DNA of 64,000 nucleotides from Paraburkholderia phenoliruptrix (GTDB taxonomy: Bacteria > Pseudomonadota > Gammaproteobacteria > Burkholderiales > Burkholderiaceae): the NCBI RefSeq assembly GCF_902859825.1, contig NZ_CADIKB010000026.1, forward strand, positions 1 to 64,000, given 5' to 3'. Below, piece after piece: positions 17,264-26,185 of the stretch. Within the stretch, counting starts at the first letter, position 1, and each line of letters begins with the position of its first letter. The position numbers and the translations under genes are program-made. The notes beneath the pieces are model-generated. The model did not search any database, had not been told where the DNA came from, and saw nothing but the letters and a program-made list of their open reading frames with translations.

Positions 17264-20200
17264 TTACTGCGGATGTCGCACCGTTTCCACCTGCTGCATC
17301 GGCGTGCTGTCGGCGGGCGGCAAGGGCCTGCGCTCGCGCACGACACGCGGCGGTTTCACGGTCTGGGCAGCCGCTTCCTGCGCGGCGCGCAGCTTGTCGG
17401 CATCGGTATTGACCCAGACGAGCCCCGCTTTTTCCAGCACCGGCTTCAGCGCTTCGGCCGAAATGCCGCCATTGAACGCTGCCTGCGACGGCTGCGCGGT
17501 TTGCGGCGCCTCCTCTGCCGTCGCGGCTTGCGCTTGCGGCGCTTGCGGTGCGGCGGCTGCAGCGGCTGCAGCGGCCGGTTCGACCGCCGGCGCGGCTGCG
17601 GTTACAGCCGGCTTGGGCTCGACGATTTCCGCTTGCGGCGCGACTTCAGCGGCCGGCGCTGCAACTACCTCAGCGGGAGCGGCGGGCCGCGCCTGAACCG
17701 GCGCGGCTTGCACCTCGGCCGCCTGTTCGCGAACGACCGGTTCCACCAGCGACACCGTCTCCGCAGCCGCAGGCGCCGTCTGCGCCGGTTCTACCGGCGT
17801 GGCAGCTTGCGCGACGGGCACTTCTGGGACCGGCTCGACAGCAGCCGGAGCCGCCGGCACTTTAGCGACCGGCACGATGGTTTCCGTCTTCGCGGCCTTT
17901 TCGGCGGCGAGAGCCGGTGTTTCCGTAGCCGCATGCAGCTCGGTGACCACAGCCTGCTCGGTCGCGACAGCCGCCACGACGACTTCCACCGGCGCCATTT
18001 CCTTGGCTACGGCGGCTTCGTTTGCTTCCGGCTTGCGTTCCGCCGGCTGCTGAGCCGCACGCAGCGGGGCTTCTTCGCTGAGGTTGACGTTGTCGCCCTC
18101 GGCTTCCGCGACGTCCGCAGCCAGGTTGCCGTTCACGTCCTCTTCGCGCTCGCGACGACCGCCGCGACGGCCGCGACGGCGGCGGCGACGCTCTTCACCC
18201 TCGCGCGCCACGGCTTCCTGATCGGCCGGCGCAGCATTTTCGGTGACGGCGGCCTGGTTTTGCACCAGTTCTTCCGCGGCTTGCGTGTCGGCTTGCGTCA
18301 AGGCATCCGCGCTTTCCGCCTGCTGCTTGCGACGCTCGCCGCGCTCAGCGCGCTCGCCCCGTTCACGGCGCTCACCGCGTTCCTGACGTTCGCCGCGCGG
18401 CGCGTTTTCTGCCGTTTCGGCACGGTCGCCGCCGCGATTGTCGCGATTGTCACGATTGTCGCGGCTCTCACGGGCCTCACGCGGCTCGCGTGCTTCGCGT
18501 CCCTCGCGGCTGCCGCGCGGTTCGCGCGCCTCACGAGCTTCACGAGCTTCACGTGCCTCGCGCGGTTCACGTGCTTCACGACCTTCGCGCGGTTCGCGTT
18601 CCTCACGGCGCTGCGACGGCTGCTGGCCCTGACGGCCGCCGTTCGTGCCTTCCGGGCGTGCCGCGGCATCGCGGGGGCCCGCGCCGCCACGGCGGTTACG
18701 GTTGCGGTCGCCGCCGCGCTCGCCGGTGCGCTCACCGCGCTCCTGGCGCTCGCCGCGTTGCGGACGTGCCTGCTTTTCGGGCGCGGCCGGTACGACAGGC
18801 GCCGGCGCCGCCGGCTGCATGCCGAACAGATTCTTCAACCAGCCGATGAACCCGCCGCTCGCCGGCGTCGCCGCCACGGGAGCCGGTTCTGCCGCCGGAC
18901 GAACCGGTGCGCTCGGCGCCGGCTTTTCAGGTGTGATGCCCTTGACCGCCGCTTCCTGCTTCGGCTTCACTTCTTCGGTGCGCTTGCTGTAGCCGGTTTC
19001 CGACTCCATCTCGCGAGCCGCTTCCTCTGCCATTTTCCACGACGCGCGCGGATCGTCGAGGCGCGCGTCGTCGTGACGCAGACGCTCCAGCTTGTAATGC
19101 GGCGTGTCGAGGTGCTTGTTCGGCACGAGCACGACATTGACCTTGAAGCGCGACTCGATCTTGTTGATCTCCGAGCGCTTTTCGTTCAGCAGGAAGGCGG
19201 TCACTTCGACCGGCACCTGGCAATGGATCGCCGCGGTGTTTTCCTTCATCGCTTCTTCCTGAATGATCCGCAGCACTTGCAGCGCGGACGATTCGGTATC
19301 GCGGATGTGGCCCGTGCCGTTACAGCGCGGGCAGGTCACGTGGCTGCCTTCCGACAGAGCCGGACGCAGACGCTGGCGTGACAGTTCCATCAGGCCGAAG
19401 CGCGAAATCTTGCCCATCTGGACGCGTGCGCGGTCGTGCTTGAGCGCGTCTTTCAGGCGCTGCTCGACTTCGCGCTGGCTCTTGGCCGATTCCATGTCGA
19501 TGAAGTCGATCACGATCAGGCCGCCCAGGTCGCGCAGGCGCAACTGGCGCGCGACTTCGTCGGCGGCTTCGAGGTTGGTGCGCGCGGCGGTCTCCTCGAT
19601 GTCGGCGCCCTTGGTGGCGCGGGCCGAGTTGACGTCGATCGCGACGAGCGCTTCGGTGTGGTCGATCACGATCGCGCCGCCCGACGGCAGCGGCACCGTG
19701 CGCGAATACGCCGTTTCGATCTGATGCTCGATCTGGAAGCGCGAGAAGAGCGGCACGTCGTCGTGGTAACGCTTCACCTTGCCGACGTTGTCCGGCATCA
19801 CGATGTCCATGAAGGCGCGCGCCTGGTCATGAATTTCCGTGGTGTCGATCAGGATTTCGCCGATATCCGGCTGGAAATAGTCGCGAATCGCGCGGATCAC
19901 GAGGCTCGATTCGAGATAGATCAGCATAGGCTGACCCGCCGAGCCGCTTTGCGACGCGGCTTCGATGGCGCGCCACAGCTGCATCAGGTAGTTCAGGTCC
20001 CACTGCAGTTCTTCGGCGCTGCGGCCGATGCCGGCCGTGCGCGCGATGATGCTCATGCCTTCGGGCAACTGCAACTGCGCCATGGTTTCGCGCAGTTCCT
20101 GACGGTCGTCGCCCTCGATACGGCGCGACACGCCGCCGCCGCGCGGGTTGTTCGGCATCAGAACCAGGTAGCGGCCGGCGAGCGAGATGAACGTGGTGAG

Positions 20201-20542
20201 CGCTGCGCCCTTGTTGCCGCGCTCTTCCTTTTCGACCTGGACGATCAGTTCCTGGCCTTCCTTCAGGGCGTCCTGGATGCGCGCGGAGCGCATGTCGACG
20301 CCGTCGCGGAAATACTGGCGGGCGACTTCCTTGAACGGCAGGAAGCCGTGGCGATCTTCGCCGTAGTTGACGAAGCAGGCTTCGAGCGACGGCTCGATGC
20401 GGGTAATGATGCCCTTGTAAATATTGCCTTTGCGCTGTTCGCGCCCGGCGGTTTCGATGTCGATGTCGATGAGTTTTTGCCCATCGACGATGGCGACGCG
20501 CAACTCTTCCTGCTGCGTCGCATTGAACAACATGCGTTTCAT
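17264..20542 (-). CDS. rne: Ribonuclease E
   Basis: Essential endoribonuclease for mRNA decay and rRNA/tRNA maturation and the degradosome scaffold. The catalytic half (about residues 1-500) has the N-terminal MKRMLFNATQ, an S1 domain (KGNIYKGIITRIEPSLEACF), the DNase I-like core with acidic residues (LVAIDVNSA, GGLIVIDFIDM) and the Zn-link CPRCNGTGH. The C-terminal ~570 residues are low complexity: runs of RE/PRE repeats, RRRRRGRRGGRRERE and a long Ala/Pro/Val/Glu tail. The start is 20542; the open frame runs 72 codons further up without conserved sequence. A long leader toward divergent rluC suggests autoregulation, known for E. coli rne. Confidence 0.97.
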   Translation of the reverse strand: MKRMLFNATQQEELRVAIVDGQKLIDIDIETAGREQRKGNIYKGIITRIEPSLEACFVNYGEDRHGFLPFKEVARQYFRDGVDMRSARIQDALKEGQELIVQVEKEERGNKGAALTTFISLAGRYLVLMPNNPRGGGVSRRIEGDDRQELRETMAQLQLPEGMSIIARTAGIGRSAEELQWDLNYLMQLWRAIEAASQSGSAGQPMLIYLESSLVIRAIRDYFQPDIGEILIDTTEIHDQARAFMDIVMPDNVGKVKRYHDDVPLFSRFQIEHQIETAYSRTVPLPSGGAIVIDHTEALVAIDVNSARATKGADIEETAARTNLEAADEVARQLRLRDLGGLIVIDFIDMESAKSQREVEQRLKDALKHDRARVQMGKISRFGLMELSRQRLRPALSEGSHVTCPRCNGTGHIRDTESSALQVLRIIQEEAMKENTAAIHCQVPVEVTAFLLNEKRSEINKIESRFKVNVVLVPNKHLDTPHYKLERLRHDDARLDDPRASWKMAEEAAREMESETGYSKRTEEVKPKQEAAVKGITPEKPAPSAPVRPAAEPAPVAATPASGGFIGWLKNLFGMQPAAPAPVVPAAPEKQARPQRGERQERGERTGERGGDRNRNRRGGAGPRDAAARPEGTNGGRQGQQPSQRREEREPREGREAREPREAREAREAREAREPRGSREGREAREPREARESRDNRDNRDNRGGDRAETAENAPRGERQERGERRERGERAERGERRKQQAESADALTQADTQAAEELVQNQAAVTENAAPADQEAVAREGEERRRRRRGRRGGRREREEDVNGNLAADVAEAEGDNVNLSEEAPLRAAQQPAERKPEANEAAVAKEMAPVEVVVAAVATEQAVVTELHAATETPALAAEKAAKTETIVPVAKVPAAPAAVEPVPEVPVAQAATPVEPAQTAPAAAETVSLVEPVVREQAAEVQAAPVQARPAAPAEVVAAPAAEVAPQAEIVEPKPAVTAAAPAVEPAAAAAAAAAPQAPQAQAATAEEAPQTAQPSQAAFNGGISAEALKPVLEKAGLVWVNTDADKLRAAQEAAAQTVKPPRVVRERRPLPPADSTPMQQVETVRHPQ

Positions 20543-21269
20543 TGAACGGCTCCAGAGCGGCTCGGCCGGCCTCCGATTCTTGCGGTTGTCAGTCGCGAGA
20601 GCAGGAGGCAGCGGCATGCCGCGCCTTATTGTGTTTTCACAAGCACGCTGGAGCGGGAACAATGGCGGGAGAATTGCCTGAGGGGGCCCGGCCCTATAAA
20701 CGCAGGGCGCGGTGCCGCAGGGCACATGCGAACACGGCTTCAAATTACGACCCGACACGCCGCGGGTTCTGCCGGCAGACCTTCAAAAACCCCCGTCCCC
20801 CTCGCCGGCGCGCCTGCTGGGCGCGGGACCGGAGGGTCGAAGGTGCGGTCATGCCGCAACGGGAAGTTCGCGCAAGCGGCGCGTCTTTTCCTGCTGGGGG
20901 TGTCTCGCCTCATTTTGACGTCGCCAAGTCTTGTACTTTCTACAAGACGCCACGGGCGCACGCCGTATTTTCGCAACCAGCAGCTTCGTACAGCCGGGCG
21001 TGACGCCGCCCGATACCGAAGCTGGAAGTTAAATTCTTTTTTACCAAAATTCCGTTACCGTCGAGGCCGACCTTGACCGAACGCGCCTGTGGGCGCCGTC
21101 CCTGCCGGGCACTGACCTCGTGCATGCAACTTGTTGCATCTCATTTTCAGGGCGAGCAACCAGCCCCCGGCGCAAGTAAAATAACGATTTACGCTTGCAC
21201 CTGCGCAATCCGCCCGGATTCCGGACACTGCGCCGGCCGCCGCAGACTGCTGGGCAAATTATATTCAGA
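20543..21269. other. Divergent rne-rluC intergenic region, 727 bases
   Basis: No gene is supported here. It should contain the promoters and leader of rne (leftward) and of rluC (rightward). A 16-bp palindrome lies at 21124-21139, a small GTGCC/GGCAC hairpin at 20712-20725, and an AT-rich stretch at 21026-21055. I see no strong consensus promoter on either strand. Confidence 0.5.
21124..21139. promoter_or_regulatory. Palindrome in the rne-rluC region
   Basis: ATGCAAC TT GTTGCAT is a perfect 7-bp inverted repeat with a 2-bp centre, the size of a dimeric regulator site. It sits 131 bases before the rluC start. Confidence 0.4.
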
Positions 21270-22307
21270 ATGAAAGAGTTAGGCAAAATATCCCAGAAAT
21301 CGGTATCAAGCGCGGTCGCGAGCGATCACGTCTCGGTCATCGAGATCGACGACAGCGCGGCCGGACAGCGCATCGACAACTTTTTGTTGCGCGTCTGTAA
21401 AGGCGTGCCCAAGAGCCACATCTACCGCATCTTGCGCAGCGGGGAAGTGCGGGTGAACAAGGGCCGGATCGACGCGCAATACCGGCTCGAACTCGGCGAC
21501 CTGGTGCGCGTGCCGCCCATTCGCGTCGCGCAACATGACGAGGCGGCCGCTCTGGCGCCCGTGCCGAGCGCACAGTTCAAAATCATTTTCGAAGACGAGC
21601 ATCTGCTCGTAATCGACAAACCGGCCGGCGTCGCGGTGCACGGCGGCAGCGGCGTCGCTTTCGGCGTGATCGAGCAGATGCGCGAGGCGCGTCCGCAGGC
21701 CAAGTTCCTCGAGCTCGTGCATCGGCTGGACCGGGAAACGTCCGGCATCCTGATGCTCGCCAAGAAGCGCTTGGCGCTCGTGAATCTGCACGACCAGATT
21801 CGCGAAAACCGGATGGATAAACGCTACTATGCGTGCGTTCACGGCGAATGGGCGAGCGACTGGGGGCGTCGCCGGGCGGTCAGGGAACCGCTGCACAAAT
21901 ACGTGACCGCCGACGGCGAACGGCGTGTGCGCGTGCAGGCTGACGGTCTCGCGTCTCATACGGTGTTCAATCTGATCGACCGTTGGCCGGAATACGCGCT
22001 GCTCGAAGCGGAGCTGAAGACGGGCCGTACCCATCAGATCCGCGTGCATCTGCAGCACCTGGAACTGCCGATCGTCGGCGATGCCAAATACGGCGACTTT
22101 GCGCTCAACAAGGCGCTCGCCCGCGCGAACGCAAAGCCGGCGCTCAAGCGCATGTTCCTGCACGCTTACCGGTTGAAGCTCACGCACCCGGCAACCGGCG
22201 CGCCGCTGCAGCTGGAGGCGCCCTTGCCGGCCGAGTGCCGCAACTTCATCGCGCAATTGAACGAACTACGAAATGGGTCACACCCGGAGACGGCATCGCA
22301 TGGCTAG
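21270..22307 (+). CDS. rluC: Ribosomal large subunit pseudouridine synthase C
   Basis: Converts uridines in 23S rRNA to pseudouridine (955, 2504 and 2580 in E. coli). The 345-residue product has an N-terminal S4 RNA-binding domain (GQRIDNFLLRVCKGVPKSHIYR near residue 37). The catalytic RluA-type motif is HRLDRETSGI with the essential Asp, and GRTHQIRVH lies near the end. The divergent rne/rluC arrangement is conserved in proteobacteria. The start at 21270 has no clear ribosome binding site. The downstream HAD gene overlaps its end by eight bases. Confidence 0.95.
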   Translation: MKELGKISQKSVSSAVASDHVSVIEIDDSAAGQRIDNFLLRVCKGVPKSHIYRILRSGEVRVNKGRIDAQYRLELGDLVRVPPIRVAQHDEAAALAPVPSAQFKIIFEDEHLLVIDKPAGVAVHGGSGVAFGVIEQMREARPQAKFLELVHRLDRETSGILMLAKKRLALVNLHDQIRENRMDKRYYACVHGEWASDWGRRRAVREPLHKYVTADGERRVRVQADGLASHTVFNLIDRWPEYALLEAELKTGRTHQIRVHLQHLELPIVGDAKYGDFALNKALARANAKPALKRMFLHAYRLKLTHPATGAPLQLEAPLPAECRNFIAQLNELRNGSHPETASHG

Positions 22308-22959
22308 AGAGCAATTTGATCTGATCGTCTTCGACTGGGACGGCACGCTGATGGACTCGACCGTGCACATCACGCGCAGTATCCAGGCGGCCTGCCGCGA
22401 TCTCGGCTTGCCGGTGCCTGCGGACGAAGCGGCGAGCTACGTCATCGGGCTTGGCTTGCGCGACGCGCTGCAGATCGCTGCGCCCACGCTCGATCCCGCC
22501 GACTACCCGCGCCTTGCTGAGCGCTACCGCTTCCACTATCTGGTCAAGGACCAGACTACGGAGTTGTTCGCCGGCGTGCGCGAGATGCTGCAGGAATTGC
22601 GCGATCAGGGGTATCTGCTCGCGGTCGCGACGGGCAAGAGCCGCGTCGGGCTGAACCGCGCGCTCGATCAGGTGCGCCTCACGAGCCTGTTCGACGGCAC
22701 GCGCTGCGCGGACGAAACGTTCTCCAAGCCGCATCCGGCCATGTTGCACGAACTGACGCGCGAGCTCGGGCAAGATCCGCTGCGCACGGTCATGGTCGGC
22801 GACACCACGCATGATCTGCAGATGGCGATCAATGCGGGCGTGGCGGGCATCGGCGTGACCTACGGCGCCCATCCGGCCGACTCGCTCTCCGCGCTCGCGC
22901 CGAAATACGTGGCGTCTAGCGTCAGCGCATTGTCGGGCTGGTTGAAGGAAAACGCATGA
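22300..22959 (+). CDS. HAD-family phosphatase (phosphoglycolate phosphatase-like)
   Basis: Haloacid dehalogenase superfamily phosphatase of 219 residues. Motif I FDWDGTLMDS has the nucleophile Asp12 and Asp14, motif II lies in LAVATGKSR, motif III Lys in FSKPHPAM, and motif IV is MVGDTTHDLQMA. The cap insertion after motif I is alpha-helical, as in Gph-type enzymes. The likely substrate is a small phosphate ester, not defined here. The start overlaps the rluC stop by eight bases and its own stop overlaps the Rieske gene by four, so the three are co-translated. Confidence 0.9.
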   Translation: MAREQFDLIVFDWDGTLMDSTVHITRSIQAACRDLGLPVPADEAASYVIGLGLRDALQIAAPTLDPADYPRLAERYRFHYLVKDQTTELFAGVREMLQELRDQGYLLAVATGKSRVGLNRALDQVRLTSLFDGTRCADETFSKPHPAMLHELTRELGQDPLRTVMVGDTTHDLQMAINAGVAGIGVTYGAHPADSLSALAPKYVASSVSALSGWLKENA

Positions 22960-23378
22960 GTTCGACCGAAAACGCGAACGGGCAGGCTGCGGAGGCTGCG
23001 GCGCAGGCCGTGCGGGTGTGCGGCTCGGAGGAGCTGGTCGACGGCGGCACGGGCGTTCGGCGCGCGGCGAGAATCGGCCCGGATGAGGTTGTGGTGTTTT
23101 TCGTGCGCTACGACGGTCGCGCCTATGGCTACTTGAACCGCTGCGCGCACGTGCCCATGGAACTCGACTGGGCGGAGGGTCAGTTCTTCGAATCGTCCGG
23201 TTTATACTTGATGTGCGCCACACATGGGGCCATTTACGCGCCGGATACCGGCAAATGCGTAGGCGGTCCGTGCCGTGGCGGCCGGTTGCGCGCGCTTCGG
23301 GTGGACGAGCGCGACACGCCCGAAGGCCGCGCCGTTTTCTGGTTGCCGGACGGCGAATTGCGTCCCGCCTCGCCGTGA
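22956..23378 (+). CDS. Rieske [2Fe-2S] domain protein
   Basis: Stand-alone soluble Rieske protein of 140 residues. The cluster ligands are C-x-H in RCAHVPMELDW and C-x2-H in CATHGAIY, with the expected spacing between them, followed by GGPCRGG. There is no signal peptide, so it acts in the cytoplasm. It resembles the small ferredoxin components of dioxygenases, but no oxygenase is nearby. It is coupled to the HAD gene by ATGA, and sppA follows 85 bases later. The electron partner is unknown. Confidence 0.9.
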   Translation: MSSTENANGQAAEAAAQAVRVCGSEELVDGGTGVRRAARIGPDEVVVFFVRYDGRAYGYLNRCAHVPMELDWAEGQFFESSGLYLMCATHGAIYAPDTGKCVGGPCRGGRLRALRVDERDTPEGRAVFWLPDGELRPASP

Positions 23379-23463
23379 TCTGCCGCCGTGATTAGCCGCC
23401 GCAGTCAGCTTTGGCGCCGCTTTTCGCGTTTTCCCCGTCTTTCCCGACCATTCCAAAGTCCGC

Positions 23464-24468
23464 ATGTCCGACAACTTGACGCCTGAAACGAAAGAGCCGC
23501 CCATCAGCGGCCGCAACCGCGCTTCCGCCGACGAACCCGGCTGGGAGCGCGCGGCGCTCGAGCGTATTGCGCTCGCCGCCATCAACGAGCAGCGGGCGGC
23601 GCGCCGCTGGAAGATCTTCTTCCGGCTTTTGTTCCTCGTCGTGTTGGGCCTCGTGGTATGGGCCGTGTTCGATTTCTCCGGCGACAAGATCACCGCGTCG
23701 GGCCGCCACACGGCGCTCATTGCACTTGACGGCGAAATATCCGCAGATACGCGAGCGAACGCCGAAGATATTAGCGCCGCGCTCGAGAGCGCGTTTGAGG
23801 ACGCCGGTACGGCGGGCGTTATCCTGCGTTGCAACAGCCCGGGCGGCAGTCCGGTGCAGGCCGGCATCATTTATGAGGAAATGCGGCGTTTGCGTGCCAA
23901 ACATCCGTCAATTCCACTCTACGTCGTGGTGGGGGACATGTGCGCGTCCGGCGGTTACTATGCCGCGGCGGCCGGCGACAAGATTTATGTCGACAAGGCG
24001 AGTATCGTCGGCTCGATCGGCGTGCTGATGGACAGCTTCGGTTTCACCGGGCTGATGGATAAGCTTGGTATCCAGCGCAGGCTGCACACTTCCGGTGAGA
24101 ACAAGGGCTTTTACGATCCGTTCTCGCCTGAAACGCCGAAAATGGATCAGCATGCGCAGGAAATGCTCGACCAGATTCATGGCCAGTTCATCGACGCCGT
24201 GCGTCAAGGGCGCGGCAAGCGTCTGCACGAGACGCCGGACATGTTCTCGGGCCTTTTCTGGACCGGCCAGAAAAGCGTGGAGCTTGGTCTCGCCGACGGT
24301 TTCGGCGATGCCAATTACGTGGCGCGCGAAATCATCAAGGCGCCGGACATCGTCGACTACACGGTCAAGGAGAGCATTACCGACCGCGTCGCGCGCAAAT
24401 TCGGCGCGGCGGTGGGCGGCGGCGCGGTGCGCGCGCTGGCGTTTGGCGCGAGGCTCAATCTGCGTTGA
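23464..24468 (+). CDS. sppA: S49-family signal peptide peptidase (SppA-type)
   Basis: Membrane-anchored serine protease that degrades leftover signal peptides. The short form of 334 residues has one transmembrane helix at about residues 50-69 (IFFRLLFLVVLGLVVWAVF). The nucleophile Ser162 is in MCASGGYY and the general base Lys214 in SGENKG, 52 residues apart as in the Bacillus enzyme. It is not the double-length E. coli form. The last gene of the rluC-led rightward group. Confidence 0.93.
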   Translation: MSDNLTPETKEPPISGRNRASADEPGWERAALERIALAAINEQRAARRWKIFFRLLFLVVLGLVVWAVFDFSGDKITASGRHTALIALDGEISADTRANAEDISAALESAFEDAGTAGVILRCNSPGGSPVQAGIIYEEMRRLRAKHPSIPLYVVVGDMCASGGYYAAAAGDKIYVDKASIVGSIGVLMDSFGFTGLMDKLGIQRRLHTSGENKGFYDPFSPETPKMDQHAQEMLDQIHGQFIDAVRQGRGKRLHETPDMFSGLFWTGQKSVELGLADGFGDANYVAREIIKAPDIVDYTVKESITDRVARKFGAAVGGGAVRALAFGARLNLR

Positions 24469-24517
24469 GGTTGGCGGCCGCGCGGTTGCACGCGGCCTCT
24501 CCTCGCGGCGAGCGGCT

Positions 24518-25237
24518 TTACGTCGCCAATATCAGAAAGATCGCCGGCCGCTTGTGCAGGTCAATGGCAGGTTTCTTCTTCCAGTCCGCCACCGTGTGAC
24601 TGCGGATGGTTTCCGTGCCCAGCGTCAGATCGACAGCGACGCAGACAAGCGTCGAAGGTGCGCAGGTGGCCAGCAAGGTGTCCAGCAGCGCCCGGTTGCG
24701 GTACGGCGTCTCAATAAAGATCTGCGTCTGCTTGGCCTTGCGCGATTGCATTTCCAGCTCGCGCAGGCGCTTGGCCCTTTCGGCTGCGTCGACCGGCAGG
24801 TAGCCGTGAAACGCAAAACTTTGCCCGTTGAGCCCCGAGGCCATCAGCGCCAGAAGGATGGAGCTCGGGCCGACGAACGGCACGACCTTCACGCCGCGCT
24901 CGTGGGCCCGGCGCACCAGTAACGCGCCCGGATCGGCAACTGCCGGGCAGCCTGCTTCCGACACCAGTCCGGCATCCGTGCCGGCCAGGACCGGCGCGAG
25001 CAGTTTGTCGATCTCGCCGGCCGGCGTATTGACGTTGAGTTCGCGGATCTCGATCTCCTGAATCGGCCGCTCGGTGCCGACTTTCTTCAGAAAAGCGCGG
25101 GTCGTTTTGGCGTTTTCGCCGATGTAGTACTGAAGCGCCGCGGCGCGGGCGCGAACCGGAGCAGGCAGAACGGCGCCGAGCGCGTCGGCGTCGCCTTCGC
25201 CCAGTGTGTTCGGGATCAGATAGAGGGTGCCGCTCAT
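24518..25237 (-). CDS. SAM-dependent methyltransferase, RsmI-like (tetrapyrrole methylase fold)
   Basis: The 239-residue product carries the tetrapyrrole methylase fold used by RsmI, the 16S rRNA C1402 2'-O-methyltransferase. The loop GTDAGLVSEAGCPAVADPG near residue 88 aligns with the RsmI signature region, and PFVGPSSILLALMASG follows. It is shorter than true RsmI (about 285) and the signature differs (SEAGCP in place of DAGTP). A paralogue of unknown target is therefore more likely. It overlaps the maf gene by four bases. Confidence 0.85.
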   Translation of the reverse strand: MSGTLYLIPNTLGEGDADALGAVLPAPVRARAAALQYYIGENAKTTRAFLKKVGTERPIQEIEIRELNVNTPAGEIDKLLAPVLAGTDAGLVSEAGCPAVADPGALLVRRAHERGVKVVPFVGPSSILLALMASGLNGQSFAFHGYLPVDAAERAKRLRELEMQSRKAKQTQIFIETPYRNRALLDTLLATCAPSTLVCVAVDLTLGTETIRSHTVADWKKKPAIDLHKRPAIFLILAT

Positions 25238-25851
25238 TGCGCCCCCAAAAGCGGGTAGCCCGCCGTCATCAGCATGTCCGACAGCGCGATCAGCGGAAGA
25301 CCGACGAGAGCCGTCGGATCGTCGGAGTGAATTGCTTCGAGCAGTGCAATGCCGAGTCCCTCGGACTTCGCGCTGCCTGCGACGTCATAGGGCGTTTCGG
25401 CGAGCAGATAGGCTTCGAGCGCCGCATCCGGCAGATTGCGAAAACGCACGCGAGTGATGACGTCGACGCTCTGCGCGGCTCCCGAGCGGCTGTCGAAAAG
25501 ACACAGCGCGCTATGAAACAGCACCTCGCGTCCCCGCATCGCCTGCAGTTGCGCAAGCGCCTTCTCGTGCGTGCCCGGCTTGCCGATTTGCAGGCCGTCG
25601 TAAGTCGCGACCTGATCGGAGCCGATCACAAGCACGGCGTCGTCCGGCGCAAGTGCCGCGGCGACCGCGCGCGCCTTCGCCTCGGCGAGCCGCAAAGCGG
25701 TGGCTTCGGGCGTTTCGCCGGCGTGCGGGGTTTCGTCGATCGCGGGCACGGCCACGTCGAATGGAATGCGAAGGCGCTCGAGCAACTCGCGGCGGTACGG
25801 CGAACTGGACGCCAGAATGAGGCGTGGCGGGCTTTTCAGGGAATCAGGCAT
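25234..25851 (-). CDS. Maf-family nucleotide pyrophosphatase (YceF subgroup)
   Basis: House-cleaning pyrophosphatase. The YceF subgroup prefers 7-methyl-GTP, which is inferred here from its place near yceD-rpmF. Of 205 residues, the N-terminal LILASSSPYRRELLE is the Maf signature. The catalytic Asp lies in VIGSDQVA, with DETPHAGETPEA and GSAKSEGLG also conserved. A start at 25881 would add ten residues; MPDSLK at 25851 is preferred. It is the first gene of the leftward pair with the RsmI-like methylase, by ATGA overlap. Confidence 0.9.
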   Translation of the reverse strand: MPDSLKSPPRLILASSSPYRRELLERLRIPFDVAVPAIDETPHAGETPEATALRLAEAKARAVAAALAPDDAVLVIGSDQVATYDGLQIGKPGTHEKALAQLQAMRGREVLFHSALCLFDSRSGAAQSVDVITRVRFRNLPDAALEAYLLAETPYDVAGSAKSEGLGIALLEAIHSDDPTALVGLPLIALSDMLMTAGYPLLGAQ

Positions 25852-26185
25852 GAGCGGTTGACGGCTGGAAGGGTGGGGCATACGCAGTTGCGCGAATGCT
25901 GCGCAAGTACGGGCTTAAGTGTTTGACTCGAAAAGACAAAACGGATATGATTTTGGGCTTTTCATCGGTATGCTTGCGTTACGCGAGCCTCGGTGCGTGC
26001 CGCAGCAGTGAATTGAGAAGCAAGCAAAGAAGCAGGCAAGAAGCAGGCAAGAAGCAAGCGGAGAACGGCTGCTGACGCATCACTGAAGCTACGCGGGCTT
26101 TCTCGCAAACTGATTTGTCCCGTGATTTAGCGGTGAAACCTGGCAGCAAAACTTGGCGGCGAACATTGCCGACGCAGGAGCGCAC
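25852..26185. other. Divergent intergenic region, 334 bases
   Basis: Upstream of maf (leftward) and of the DUF177 gene (rightward). It contains a short GCAGGCAAGAA repeat tract at 26020-26065. No small gene or convincing promoter pair is seen. Confidence 0.4.
26020..26065. repeat. Short tandem repeat, 11-12 bp unit, four copies
   Basis: GCAAGCAAAGAA, GCAGGCAAGAA, GCAGGCAAGAA and GCAAGCGGAGAA lie head to tail. The middle two are exact copies. Confidence 0.7.

Noticed and set aside
16919..19381. An 820-codon open frame antisense to rne and moaA
   Set aside because: It has extreme low-complexity composition (Arg, Phe, Leu runs) caused by the repeats in the RNase E tail on the other strand.
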